DNA of 64,000 bases from the NCBI GenBank assembly GCA_002328835.1, contig DCWN01000042.1:1-64000 (forward strand), given 5' to 3'. A program made the translations under genes and the position numbers. Below are positions 33,379 to 44,082 of this stretch, one piece after another. This DNA comes from Acidobacteria bacterium UBA2161. Lineage in GTDB: Bacteria; Acidobacteriota; Vicinamibacteria; Vicinamibacterales; UBA823. Each line of letters starts with the position of its first letter. Within the stretch, counting starts at the first letter, position 1. The notes beneath the pieces were generated by a model. That model did no database searches. It was not told the DNA's origin and saw only the letters and a list, made by a program, of their open reading frames with translations.

Positions 33379-33792
33379 GTGGTGATCGTTCGTTCGGCGG
33401 TCGATGAGATCGTTCGGCACGCCAAGGCGGAGAGTCCTGACGAGTGTTGTGGACTGCTCCTGGGAAACGAGGCGAAGATCGACACCGCGACGCGGGCGCG
33501 GAATGATTCCCCAGACCCGGCCCGGTACCGCGTGAATCCCGAGGACCACTTCGGTGCGATTCATGCGGCGCGCGCGACCGGCCGCCGCGTCGTCGGGGTA
33601 TATCATTCCCATCCTCGCAGCGTGGCGTCTCCCTCTCCCACGGATCTCGCGGAAGCCAGCTATTCCGAGTATCTCTACCTGATCGTCTCGCTCTCTGGGC
33701 ACGACGAGGACGCGGTGCACACCGGCGGGCTCCGGGCTTACTGGCTGCGGGACGGCCGCGCGATCGTCGAGACCTTGCGAGTAGAGCCCTGA
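33379..33792 (+). CDS. JAMM/MPN metallopeptidase (Mov34/M67 family)
   Basis: 137 aa. The zinc motif is complete: upstream Glu in SPDECCGLLLG near residue 19, then HSHPRSVASPSPTD near 75 (H-x-H-x-P and P-S-x-x-D). Bacterial JAMM proteins of this size process C-termini of ubiquitin-like sulfur carriers (ThiS/MoaD, CysO) or cleave cysteine adducts; no such partner lies within the window. GTG start 1 nt after the tyrA stop, so it shares the aromatic operon transcript. A -10 for pepA lies just after it. Confidence 0.88.
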   Translation: MVIVRSAVDEIVRHAKAESPDECCGLLLGNEAKIDTATRARNDSPDPARYRVNPEDHFGAIHAARATGRRVVGVYHSHPRSVASPSPTDLAEASYSEYLYLIVSLSGHDEDAVHTGGLRAYWLRDGRAIVETLRVEP

Positions 33793-33809
33793 CCGGTGGG
33801 CGAGCGCCG

Positions 33810-33815
33810 TATAAT
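33810..33815 (+). promoter_or_regulatory. -10 box of leaderless pepA
   Basis: Perfect TATAAT, ending 6 nt before the pepA ATG (33822), with no Shine-Dalgarno in between. No clear -35 is visible. Transcription would start at the A of ATG. Confidence 0.55.
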
Positions 33816-33821
33816 CTCCGG

Positions 33822-35354
33822 ATGCACGATGCGACGTTGCGGTCAGACTTGCGGGCGGTGAGTGGCACACCCTCGACTCTGGATGCCGAACTCCTCGTCC
33901 TGCCCACCTGGGATGGCGACGACCTCGCCGACGTTCCCGAACTCGACGTCGCGACGGCCGGTGCGTTGGCGGATGCCCGCGCCCGAGGGGAGTGGCGTGG
34001 AAAGGCGTACGCGACCTGTCTGGCCGCGCTGACGGATGCTGCGTGGCCCGCGCGTCGGGTGCTCCTGATTGGCACGGGGCCGGACCGAGGATCGACCGGG
34101 CAGATCAGACGGGTCGCCGCCGCGGCCATGATTGAAGCCAGGGGCCGCCGTGTGGCCAGCCTCGCATTCTGTCTCCGTGCGCCGAGCCAGACGGTCGAGG
34201 CGGCTCAGGCAGCAGCGGAAGGGCTGACCCTGGGCGAGTTCGACGGGGGGAGCTATAAGACCGATGGCGACCATCACGTGGTCGACCGTGTCCTCGTGGC
34301 GAGGGCGGGCGACGCGGGGGACGCCGAGCAGGCTGACGCCCTGGAGCGGGCCGTTGCGCGCGGGCGACTGCTGGGCACGTGCAGCAACGATGCGCGGGCG
34401 ATGGCGAACGAGCCGGGCAACACGCTCACGCCAACCGTCTTCGCCGATCGAGCCAGACGTCTCGCGGAGGGCACGTCGCTGACGGTCGACGTGCTCGAGC
34501 AGCAGCAGATCGAAGAGCTGGGCATGGGGTTGTTGCTCGGCGTGGCGCGCGGAAGCGCCGAGCCGCCCCGACTGATTGTCGTCGAGCACGAACCGGATGG
34601 CGGGGCGGACGCGCCGGTTCTCGGTCTCGTCGGGAAGGGCATCACCTTCGACAGCGGCGGCATCTCGCTGAAGCCTCCCGAGTCGATGGAGTTGATGAAG
34701 GACGACATGGCTGGCGGCGCGGCCGTGATTGCCGCGATGCGTGCGATCAGTCTCCTCGGTGTGCCGATTCGTGTGATCGGCGTCGTCCCCGCGACCGAGA
34801 ACCTGCCGGGTGGGCGTGCCATCAAGCCTGGGGATGTCTTGCGGAGCGCGGACGGTCAGACCGTCGAAGTGACCAACACCGATGCGGAGGGACGCCTGAT
34901 ACTGGGAGATGCGCTGTGGTACGCGAAGCGGTGCGGCGCGACGCATCTCGTGGACGTCGCCACGTTGACCGGGGGATGCGTGGTGGCGCTGGGGAAGATC
35001 ACGAGTGGTCTCTTCGGAGCCCCTGACCGCTGGGTCGACGCGGTGCGGCGAGCGGCGGGCGTCGCGGGCGACCGGGTGTGGCCGCTTCCGGTGTTCGACG
35101 AGTACGCCGATCAGATCAGAAGTGACATCGCAGATCTGAAGAACACCGGCGGGCGGGCAGCCTCACCGATCACGGCGGCGATGTTTCTCAAGGCGTTCAT
35201 CGGTGATACGCCGTGGGCCCATCTGGATGTCGCCGGGACGGCCTGGAGCGAGGAGGCGCGGCCCTACCAGGCCAAGGGCCCCTCAGGCGTGGCCGTGCGG
35301 ACGCTGGTGGAACTGGCCTGTGCGCACGCGGGATGGACCGGCATCGGCGGGTGA
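33822..35354 (+). CDS. pepA: leucyl aminopeptidase (M17)
   Basis: 510 aa. The N-terminal macro-like domain covers 1-170. The catalytic domain has LGLVGKGITFDSGGISLKP near residue 268 (metal Lys/Asp), MKDDMAGGAAVIAAM, NTDAEGRLILGDALWYA near 350 (signature, Asp/Glu ligands), and VDVATLTGGCVVALG. It is cytosolic and removes N-terminal residues. In some bacteria PepA also binds DNA at cer/carAB sites, which cannot be predicted here. The start has a TATAAT box 6 nt upstream. Confidence 0.95.
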   Translation: MHDATLRSDLRAVSGTPSTLDAELLVLPTWDGDDLADVPELDVATAGALADARARGEWRGKAYATCLAALTDAAWPARRVLLIGTGPDRGSTGQIRRVAAAAMIEARGRRVASLAFCLRAPSQTVEAAQAAAEGLTLGEFDGGSYKTDGDHHVVDRVLVARAGDAGDAEQADALERAVARGRLLGTCSNDARAMANEPGNTLTPTVFADRARRLAEGTSLTVDVLEQQQIEELGMGLLLGVARGSAEPPRLIVVEHEPDGGADAPVLGLVGKGITFDSGGISLKPPESMELMKDDMAGGAAVIAAMRAISLLGVPIRVIGVVPATENLPGGRAIKPGDVLRSADGQTVEVTNTDAEGRLILGDALWYAKRCGATHLVDVATLTGGCVVALGKITSGLFGAPDRWVDAVRRAAGVAGDRVWPLPVFDEYADQIRSDIADLKNTGGRAASPITAAMFLKAFIGDTPWAHLDVAGTAWSEEARPYQAKGPSGVAVRTLVELACAHAGWTGIGG

Positions 35355-35375
35355 GCAGCGGGAGGACGCAGGCAG

Positions 35376-35594
35376 ATGGCCACTCAGCCTACGACGCCAA
35401 TCATCATTCAGCTCCCCGACCCGCCAACGCCTGAAACCACCGTGGCGGATGTGCTCCTCCAGGCCATCGGCTTGACGGGCGCCTTCATCCTCGCCGCGTT
35501 GCTGGCCGGGATCGTCATCGGAGGCCTGCTGTTCCGGCTACGTCGCGGGCGCCGAGGAGACGCCGACGACGGGATGCAGCGGTTGGGCCTGTGA
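35376..35594 (+). CDS. small single-pass membrane protein
   Basis: 72 aa. Pro-rich N terminus, one transmembrane helix (LTGAFILAALLAGIVIGGLLF, about residues 33-53), then a basic Arg tail, so N-out/C-in topology is likely. No known family. ATG has a GGAGG-like site 13 nt upstream (35360-35364), not ideal. It follows pepA by 21 nt and converges with the amidase gene. Confidence 0.65.
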   Translation: MATQPTTPIIIQLPDPPTPETTVADVLLQAIGLTGAFILAALLAGIVIGGLLFRLRRGRRGDADDGMQRLGL

Positions 35595-35613
35595 CGATGA
35601 TCGAGGGCGAGAC

Positions 35614-37194
35614 CTAGGGCTGCGAGGCCACCTGGATGTTCTTCAAGGTGCGCTGGTACCGCAGGACCGCCTCGAACAGGGCCTGAGCGATCCGCTGGCG
35701 ATAGTCATCCTGTTTGAGCAGGAGCGCTTCGCCGCGGTTGCTGAGGAACGAGACCTCGGCGAGCACGCTGGGCATGTCGGCCCTGATCAGGACGACGAAC
35801 GGGGCCTGCTTGACGCCGAGGTCGCGGAGTTGCGGATTGACGGGCCGGAGCTTCTGGTCGAGGGCCCCCTGCACCATCTCGGCAAACTCACGCGATTCAT
35901 CGAGCTTGTTGTTCAGCGCGATCGTCTGCACGAGGTCCTGCAGTCGGGCCATCGTGCGCCCTGACGACGCGTTCTCGCGAGCGGCGAGCGCCTCGGCGTC
36001 CGGGTTGGTGGCAAAGTTGAGGAAATAGGTTTCGATCCCGCGGGCCATTCGGTTCGTGCTGGCGTTGGCATGAATCGAGAGAAAAAGATCGGCCCGATGG
36101 CGGTTGGCGATCGCCGTGCGCTCTTCGAGCGGAATGAACCTGTCATTCTCGCGTGTCAGCAGCACGTTGGTGGACGGCTGGGAAGCGAGTAGTGCCTTCA
36201 GCCGCAGGGCAATGTCGAGCACCAGGGTGGCTTCCGACATTCCGGAGCCACGAGCGCCGGGGTCGCGGCCGCCGTGGCCCGGGTCGATGACGATGCGGCT
36301 GACCCCAAGGCCAAGCTGACGCGACAACGAGAAGTTGCCGGCGGCGTTGGCGGCCGGCGCGGCCGGTTCGCCACCCCGTGCCGTCAGTGGTTCTGGAGTC
36401 GGCGCGTCGGGGCCGCGGACGGCGTCGATCACTAGGCGGTACGGATTGTAGAGCGAGAAGACGCTGTAGTCCTCGACGTTGTCGAGGTCGAGCACGACGC
36501 GCGTGATGTGGTTCGGGTGACGTCCCAGCCGAATCTTTCTGACGACGTCGTCACTGAAGGAGAACGTGGCGTCGAGCAGTTCCGGAGCGGCTTCGGTACC
36601 CTGGAGGTCGAAGAACACCCTATCGGGATTCTCGAGCCGCTCGTGGCGGTAGCTGACCTCCGCGTCGAGCTGGATCGTCACCCTCACGCCGGCGTCGAGA
36701 CGCGTCCGCTCGATGGCGCTGATCGCGGTGGGACGCAGCCGTGCATGGGCGAGGGTAGCCAGGCGTTCGACGCGCTCGTCGACGCGCGCCACCAGGGAAC
36801 TGCTGGGATACTCGCTGCGAAGCATGTCGAGTAGGCGCTCGCTATCGCGTCGGTCGCGCGTATTGCCGTAGTGCTGGAAGGCGGCGAGGGCAAGGCCGGA
36901 GGCCTGCCAGAGGGCGTTGTCGCTGTACCCGCTGCGGGGATACTGCCTCACGACCTCCTGATAGCGGCGAACCAGTGCCCGCAGCTCATCGAGGGAGGGC
37001 GGTTGCGGCCGCGTAGGAGCGCGGAGCGTGCGCTCCCGCGCGAGCGCGTCGGCGTAGAGTTCCCGCGCTGTGGCGGCCTCGACGGTCGGCGCGAAGAGCG
37101 CGGCGAGCGTGAGGACGATCGCCACGCAGGCAGCGAGGGCGCCGTGGGAGGCGGCGGCCGGGCTGAGCGAACGCAGATGCGCGGAGATGGTCAT
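35614..37194 (-). CDS. N-acetylmuramoyl-L-alanine amidase with AMIN domain
   Basis: 526 aa, exported (hydrophobic stretch at about 18-40). Residues about 60-150 are TPR-like (YSDNALWQASGLALAAFQHYG). About 160-265 is AMIN, which targets the division site (VTIQLDAEVSYRHE, RVFFDLQG). About 310-515 is Amidase_3: VIDPGHGGRDPGARG (Zn His), a Glu in GMSEATLVLDIA, DLFLSIHANAS (Zn His), and SVLAEVSFLSNRGE (catalytic Glu). It splits septal peptidoglycan. ftsK is encoded 14 nt upstream, which fits a division role. Confidence 0.93.
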   Translation of the reverse strand: MTISAHLRSLSPAAASHGALAACVAIVLTLAALFAPTVEAATARELYADALARERTLRAPTRPQPPSLDELRALVRRYQEVVRQYPRSGYSDNALWQASGLALAAFQHYGNTRDRRDSERLLDMLRSEYPSSSLVARVDERVERLATLAHARLRPTAISAIERTRLDAGVRVTIQLDAEVSYRHERLENPDRVFFDLQGTEAAPELLDATFSFSDDVVRKIRLGRHPNHITRVVLDLDNVEDYSVFSLYNPYRLVIDAVRGPDAPTPEPLTARGGEPAAPAANAAGNFSLSRQLGLGVSRIVIDPGHGGRDPGARGSGMSEATLVLDIALRLKALLASQPSTNVLLTRENDRFIPLEERTAIANRHRADLFLSIHANASTNRMARGIETYFLNFATNPDAEALAARENASSGRTMARLQDLVQTIALNNKLDESREFAEMVQGALDQKLRPVNPQLRDLGVKQAPFVVLIRADMPSVLAEVSFLSNRGEALLLKQDDYRQRIAQALFEAVLRYQRTLKNIQVASQP

Positions 37195-37208
37195 CGGCAG
37201 CGACGGGG

Positions 37209-39490
<2,282 letters not shown>

Positions 39491-39491
<1 letters not shown>

Positions 39492-41176
39492 CAGATCTCC
39501 ATCACGACGGGGACGACCATCGGGCGGCGTCCAGTCCGCTTCCTGAAGAAGCGCTGCAGTTCAGTGCGGATCCGCTCCCCGATGAGCGCCTGATCCGTCC
39601 GCTCCTCGACCGAGGCGTCGGCGACGGCCAAGCGCACCACCTCGGGCGCCTCGGCCAGCACGTCGTCGGTCAAGGCGTCGAGCACGAGGCCACGCGTGAT
39701 GATGTCTGGCGCTCCGGCGAGGGCGCCGTCCTGGCGGCTGATCGCCACCACGGGAACCGCGAGACCGTCGGTGGAGAGGTGGCGGCGGTCGCGCAGGACC
39801 TCGTCGCCGACCTCGCCGGTGCGAGTCCCGTCGATCAGGATCCGCCCGGCCCGCACATGGCCGGCCAAGCCGCCCGCGTTCCGGTCGAATCGCAGCAAAT
39901 CGCCGTTTTGCACCGTCAGCACAGTGGTTTCGCCGTTCCCCAGCGCCGCCGCGACCCGTCCGTGATGGGCCAATTGGCGGTACTCCCCATGTATCGGCAC
40001 GAAGTAGCGAGGTCTGACCAGGGCCAGCAGGAGTTTCAACTCCTCCTGGCTGGCGTGCCCTGAGACATGGACGTGTCGACTGTCCTCCGAGACGATGGCG
40101 GCACCCCGCCGGGCGATCTGGTTCATGACGCGCCCAATGGCCCGTTCGTTGCCGGGGATGGCGCGCGCCGAGAAGACCACCACGTCGTCGGGCAGCAGGC
40201 TGACATGGCGGTGGTCATCGAGGGCGATCCGCGACAGCGCGGCCATCGGCTCGCCCTGCGATCCGGTCACGATGCACAGGGCACGTTCCGGGGGCAGCGC
40301 CATGACGTGCGATTCGTGCACCGCGGTGTCGGGTGGGATCCGGAGATGGCCGAGGCGTTGGGCAATCTCGACGTTCTCGACGACCCCTCGGCCGACGAAG
40401 GCCACCTGTCGGCCGGCCTGCTGGGCCAAGTCGACCAGGAGTTGAATCCGGTGAAGACTGGACGCGAACAGGGCGACGACGACCTTGCCTTTCGCGTCGG
40501 CCAGGATCTCCTCGAAGGCTTCGCGAACGTCGATCTCCGATCCCGTAACGCCAGGACGGTCGGCGTTGGTGCTGTCACCGAACATGACCAGGACGCCGCT
40601 CTGGCCCAGTTCGGCGAACCGATGGAGGTCGATCGTCTGCCCGTCGACGGGGCTGTGGTCGATCTTGAAATCGCCCGAATGGATGATGACTCCGGCCGGC
40701 GTGTCGATGGCCAGCGCCAAACAGTCGGGCATGCTGTGCGTCACCCGCAGGCCCCGTACGGTCAGAGGACCGATCGGGATGGCGTCGCCGGGTTCGAGCG
40801 GCACGAGTCGGCCGGTCGGGTCGAAGCCGTGGGCGGTCAGCTTGCGCTCCACCAGGGCGAGCGTCAGTCGGGTGCCGTAGATGGGTCCGCCGAGCAACGG
40901 CCAGATGTAGGGCACCGCGCCGATGTGGTCTTCGTGACCGTGGGTCAGGAAGAGGGCTGCCAGCGGATCTGGGCGCTCCTCGAGATACGACAGGTCGGGA
41001 ATGATGAGATCGACCCCCGGCATGCCCGGCTCGGGAAACATCACCCCGGCGTCGATGAGGACCGTGGTCTCCGCACACGACAGCGCCAGCATATTCATGC
41101 CGAATTCGCCGACCCCGCCGAGCGGAGTGATGTCGACGACGCTCGCCCCGCCTAGGGAACCGACTGACTGTTGCAT
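39491..41176 (-). CDS. rnj: ribonuclease J
   Basis: 561 aa, the normal length. Metallo-beta-lactamase/beta-CASP fold: LFLTHGHEDHIGAVPY near residue 66 (metal ligands HxHxDH), IHSGDFKIDHSPVDGQ near 160, SGVLVMFGDSTNAD near 180, FSARAIPGNERAIGRVMNQI near 360, and YFVPIHGEYRQLAHHG near 402. It is an endo/5'-exoribonuclease of RNA turnover; in many Gram-positives it replaces RNase E. ATG at 41176 chosen because homology begins with VDITPLGGVGEFGMNM; the open frame upstream crosses a structured leader. It overlaps ftsK by 1 nt. Confidence 0.94.
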
Positions 41177-41192
41177 CCTGCAGTATCCACTC

Positions 41193-41233
41193 CGGCCGCC
41201 GTCGCCGGCCACGGCGATGTCCGACGGCGGCCG
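41193..41233 (-). promoter_or_regulatory. structured 5' UTR of rnj with alternative hairpins
   Basis: CGGCCGCCGTCG (41193-41204) pairs perfectly with CGACGGCGGCCG (41222-41233), a 12-bp stem 16 nt before the ATG. An alternative 6-bp stem CGCCGT/ACGGCG (41198-41203 and 41211-41216) excludes it. RNases often autoregulate through leader structures (E. coli rne); a similar role here is inference. Confidence 0.5.
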
Positions 41234-41335
41234 TACATCCACTGATGCGCGAACGGCGACACGCCTCCCGGGAGATCGGTGTTCTGTGAGATTCAGCCTG
41301 CTGGGTGAGGCCTGAGGCGGGTTGTCCGGTGCCCA

Positions 41336-41344
41336 ACTATAGCA
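41336..41344 (-). promoter_or_regulatory. extended -10 promoter of rnj
   Basis: TGC-TATAGT on the minus strand, overlapping the end of rsmA. No -35 found; the TGn element can replace it. Transcription near 41329 gives a leader of about 150 nt that includes the hairpin above. Confidence 0.45.
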
Positions 41345-42206
41345 CAGCACGCTCAGGGACGGCCTCGAGCACGCTGGCAAGTCGCGCCAATTCAGCAAGT
41401 TGGAGCGTCTCGGGTCGCCGCCTGCCGTCGAGATTCGCCCGATCGAGCCACTCCGCCGCGCCAACGCCGACGTCCTCGGAGAACGGTGCCAGCGCATTGG
41501 CCAGCATCTTTCTCCGGTGCTGAAAGAGCCGGCGCACGAGCGCTTCGAAGAGCGCGTAGTCGGGAATCTCCACCGGGCTCGGGCGGAAGGTCAATCCGAC
41601 GACCGCCGAACGGACCCTCGGCATCGGCCGGAAGGCCCCAGGCGGCAGGCTGAGGAGCCGGGCGGTGTCAGCCTGGACCGCCGCCATGATGGCGAGCGGA
41701 CCGTAGCCGCGCGTCCCCGGCTGGGCGATGAGCCGATCGGCGACCTCGCGCTGCAACATCACGGTCGCGTCGTGAAATAGACCGCCATCTCGCTGTGCGG
41801 CGAGCATGCGGAAGAGTACCGGGGAGGAGATGTTGAAGGGCAGATTGCCCGCCAACCGAAGCCTTCCGTGAGGCTGGTCGTGCCGCGCGCGACGCCCGAG
41901 ATCCCGCAGGTCCGTCTTCAGGACGTCGCCGACGACGATGGTGGTCCGTCCCAGGCCGCGCCCCGACAGTCCGGCCGCGAGGTCGCGGTCGATCTCGATC
42001 GCCACGACGTGAGCCGCGTGCGAGGCGAGCGCCGCGGTGAGCGCCCCTCGGCCTGGCCCTACCTCGACGAAGCAGTCCGACGGTACCGGGGCGATGGCCG
42101 TGACGAGCTTCTTGGCCCAGGCAGGTTCGAGAAAATGCTGGCCAAACCGTCTGCGCGGACCAGGCGCGGCAGCGGGTCGACGTGCGGAGCGCTTCGCAAT
42201 ACTCAC
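41337..42206 (-). CDS. rsmA: 16S rRNA m6,6A1518/A1519 dimethyltransferase
   Basis: 289 aa. RRRFGQHFLEPAWAKKLV, the KsgA opening, then SAM site EVGPGRGALTAAL near residue 49, and catalytic NLPFNISSPVLFRML near 115 (N-L-P-F/Y). Length matches. It methylates two adjacent adenines near the decoding site. GTG start; nth ends 6 nt upstream on the same strand. Confidence 0.94.
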   Translation of the reverse strand: MSIAKRSARRPAAAPGPRRRFGQHFLEPAWAKKLVTAIAPVPSDCFVEVGPGRGALTAALASHAAHVVAIEIDRDLAAGLSGRGLGRTTIVVGDVLKTDLRDLGRRARHDQPHGRLRLAGNLPFNISSPVLFRMLAAQRDGGLFHDATVMLQREVADRLIAQPGTRGYGPLAIMAAVQADTARLLSLPPGAFRPMPRVRSAVVGLTFRPSPVEIPDYALFEALVRRLFQHRRKMLANALAPFSEDVGVGAAEWLDRANLDGRRRPETLQLAELARLASVLEAVPERAVL

Positions 42207-42212
42207 GAGCGA

Positions 42213-42917
42213 TCAACGTCTGGTGCGGCGTTTCGTAGGCGGCGTGCTCGGTGGGATGAACGCACACTCCTGCTGGACGCTGCATCGGTCGCACAGCGGT
42301 TTCGGCTTGCACACTCGGCGCCCGTGCAGGATCAGCGTATCCGAGGCGCGTGTCCAGCCACGCCTGGGCAGGACGGCGCAGAGCTGCTCCTCCACGCGCT
42401 CCGGATCGTCACCGCGCGCGATCCCGAGTCGATTGGCGACACGGAGGACGTGGCGGTCGACCGGCATTGCGGGCTCGCCCATCGCATGACCGAGGACGAC
42501 GTTGGCCGTCTTCCGGCCGACCCCGGACAACGTGATCAGCGCGTCTCGACTTTGCGGCACCGTGCCGGCATGGTCCGCGACGACACTTGCCGCCATCCCG
42601 CGCCGGGAACGCGCCTTGCTCCGGTAGAACCCTGTCGACTTGATGAGCACCTCGAGTGCGCCCTCATCGGCGGCCGCGAGGCTGGCGGCGTCTGGATACG
42701 CTGTGAACAGGGCCGGCGCGACCTCGTTGACGCGTTCGTCGGTGCATTGCGCCGAGAGAATCGTCGCGGCGAGGAGCTGAAAGGCGTTTTCGAAACGCAG
42801 CTCGGCATCAGCCTTGGGATGCTGGCGCCGCAGGTTGCCCATGATCCGGGGCGTCTTGGCTGCCGGTTGGGCGGGCCGAACGGTGGGGCGGCGGCGGACC
42901 ATGACGGTGGCGCTCAC
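42213..42917 (-). CDS. nth: endonuclease III (DNA glycosylase/AP lyase)
   Basis: 234 aa. Helix-hairpin-helix LSGVGRKTANVVLG near residue 130 carries catalytic Lys; the Asp follows in AMPVDRHVLRVANR near 149. The C-terminal iron-sulfur loop CKPKPLCDRCSVQQEC (about 205-220) has spacing C-x5-C-x2-C-x5-C, one residue shorter than the usual C-x6-C-x2-C-x5-C. It removes oxidised pyrimidines. The N-terminal 25 residues are a basic extension. Same strand as rsmA and lexA, fitting a repair/expression cluster. Confidence 0.93.
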   Translation of the reverse strand: MSATVMVRRRPTVRPAQPAAKTPRIMGNLRRQHPKADAELRFENAFQLLAATILSAQCTDERVNEVAPALFTAYPDAASLAAADEGALEVLIKSTGFYRSKARSRRGMAASVVADHAGTVPQSRDALITLSGVGRKTANVVLGHAMGEPAMPVDRHVLRVANRLGIARGDDPERVEEQLCAVLPRRGWTRASDTLILHGRRVCKPKPLCDRCSVQQECAFIPPSTPPTKRRTRR

Positions 42918-42949
42918 GATGTCGCGATCGACCCATAGGGATCGGCGCG

Positions 42950-43273
42950 CTAGTGCACGGGTCCCTTGCCGGGTCCGGATGTCGTCGCGGGCGGGGCATC
43001 GCCGAGCGCGCGCACGTGCTCCTGGAGCGTGGTGATGAGATTAGGGACGAACTGCATCGGCAGGACGATCTTGGCGCGCACGGGCGCTCGGACTACACGG
43101 TCGCTCTTGGCGTCCTCGACGTCCTTCTGCGAGAGAGGCATGACCTCGCAGAACGTCAGCGTGACATCGAAGGGCGTGTGGGCGATCGCGCAGAAATTCG
43201 CATAGGTGCGCGGCGCGTCGGAATCGTCGTCAGGCACGATCGTGAAATTGATCTGCTGCTTGTCTGCGCTCAT
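42950..43273 (-). CDS. DUF3467 family protein
   Basis: 107 aa cytosolic protein. The core ARTYANFCAIAHTPFDVTLTFCE and KIVLPMQFVPNLITTLQEHV match DUF3467, a small alpha/beta family with no known function. SD GAGGAA 4 nt before the ATG is good. It lies between nth and lexA. Confidence 0.82.
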   Translation of the reverse strand: MSADKQQINFTIVPDDDSDAPRTYANFCAIAHTPFDVTLTFCEVMPLSQKDVEDAKSDRVVRAPVRAKIVLPMQFVPNLITTLQEHVRALGDAPPATTSGPGKGPVH

Positions 43274-43313
43274 CGGGGTTCCTCGGCGGGTGCGGGTCAG
43301 GCGAGGCGGACGG

Positions 43314-43919
43314 TCAATACTTGCGCATCACGCCGACGACGACACCCTGGACTCGCAGGTCCGCGGCGTCGATCACAATCGGCTGCATCGTAGGATTCGC
43401 AGGCTGCAGCCGGACCCGGCCGTTCTCCCGAAAGAGCGTCTTGAGCGTCACATCCGTGCCGCCCAGCAGCGCGATCACCATCTCACCGTTCTCGGCGGTC
43501 TTGCGGTCCTCGACGATGACGAAGTCACCGTCGCGAATGTGCTCGTCGATCATCGAGTCGCCGCGGACGCGGAGGACATACGTGTCCTGCTTGCCTGCGA
43601 GTGTCTCCGGCACAGCGATCGACTCTGCGGCGGCGACCGCCTCGATCGGCGCGCCCGCCGCCACGTAGCCCATCAGCGGGAGTTCGAGCGAGCGTGCCGT
43701 GACCTTCGTGGGGACGAGCTCGACCGATCGGCTGCGATTCCAGGAGCGGCGAATGAAGCCCTTCTCCTGCAGATTGGTCAGGTGCTTGTGAACGGTTGCG
43801 AGCGACGACAGGCCGAACCGTCGTCCTATCTCCCCGAGGCTCGGCGCGTAGCCGTGCTGCTGGATGAACTCATCGAGATAATCGAGGATCTCCCGCTGGC
43901 GCTTGGTCAGAGGTTGCAC
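43314..43919 (-). CDS. lexA: LexA repressor of the SOS response
   Basis: 201 aa. The N-terminal winged helix (about 1-65: LTKRQREILDYLDEFIQQHG, SLGEIGRRFGLSSLATVHKHLTNL) binds operators. The S24 autoprotease has the Ala-Gly cleavage bond in YVAAGAPIEA near residue 84, Ser in RGDSMIDEHIRDGD near 119, and Lys in TDVTLKTLF near 156. GTG at 43919 is chosen because GGAGG lies 4 nt upstream and the protein then starts MQPLTKRQ as in LexA; an ATG pair at 43937/43934 lies before that SD. Next gene on this strand is DUF3467. Confidence 0.95.
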   Translation of the reverse strand: MQPLTKRQREILDYLDEFIQQHGYAPSLGEIGRRFGLSSLATVHKHLTNLQEKGFIRRSWNRSRSVELVPTKVTARSLELPLMGYVAAGAPIEAVAAAESIAVPETLAGKQDTYVLRVRGDSMIDEHIRDGDFVIVEDRKTAENGEMVIALLGGTDVTLKTLFRENGRVRLQPANPTMQPIVIDAADLRVQGVVVGVMRKY

Positions 43920-43980
43920 AAGTCCTCCCGTCATCATCGTTCTGGCGGCTGCACCGTGGTCGGTCGCGCGTCGGGCGACC

Positions 43981-43997
43981 GCCGGATCCGAACCGGC
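43981..43997. promoter_or_regulatory. inverted repeat in lexA leader, possible LexA operator
   Basis: GCCGG-N7-CCGGC (GCCGGATCCGAACCGGC) lies at and just after the predicted lexA transcription start. LexA operators are inverted repeats near their own promoters and vary widely by phylum, so this could be an operator; nothing else proves it. Confidence 0.25.
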
Positions 43998-44003
43998 GAG
44001 GCT

Positions 44004-44032
44004 ACTGTACGCAAACAAAAGGCGAAAATCAA
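44004..44032 (-). promoter_or_regulatory. promoter of lexA
   Basis: On the minus strand TTGATT (44032-44027), 17-bp spacer, TACAGT (44009-44004). Transcription would start near 43997 and give a leader of about 78 nt to the GTG. Confidence 0.55.
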
Positions 44033-44065
44033 CCCTCGTCGTTCAATCCGGGTCGATTCGGCATC

Positions 44066-44074
44066 TGCTAGCAT
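44066..44074 (+). promoter_or_regulatory. extended -10 box of PfkB kinase gene
   Basis: TGC-TAGCAT ends 8 nt before the GTG at 44083, so the message is nearly or fully leaderless. It lies back to back with the lexA promoter. Confidence 0.4.
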
Positions 44075-44082
44075 CATCGGCC

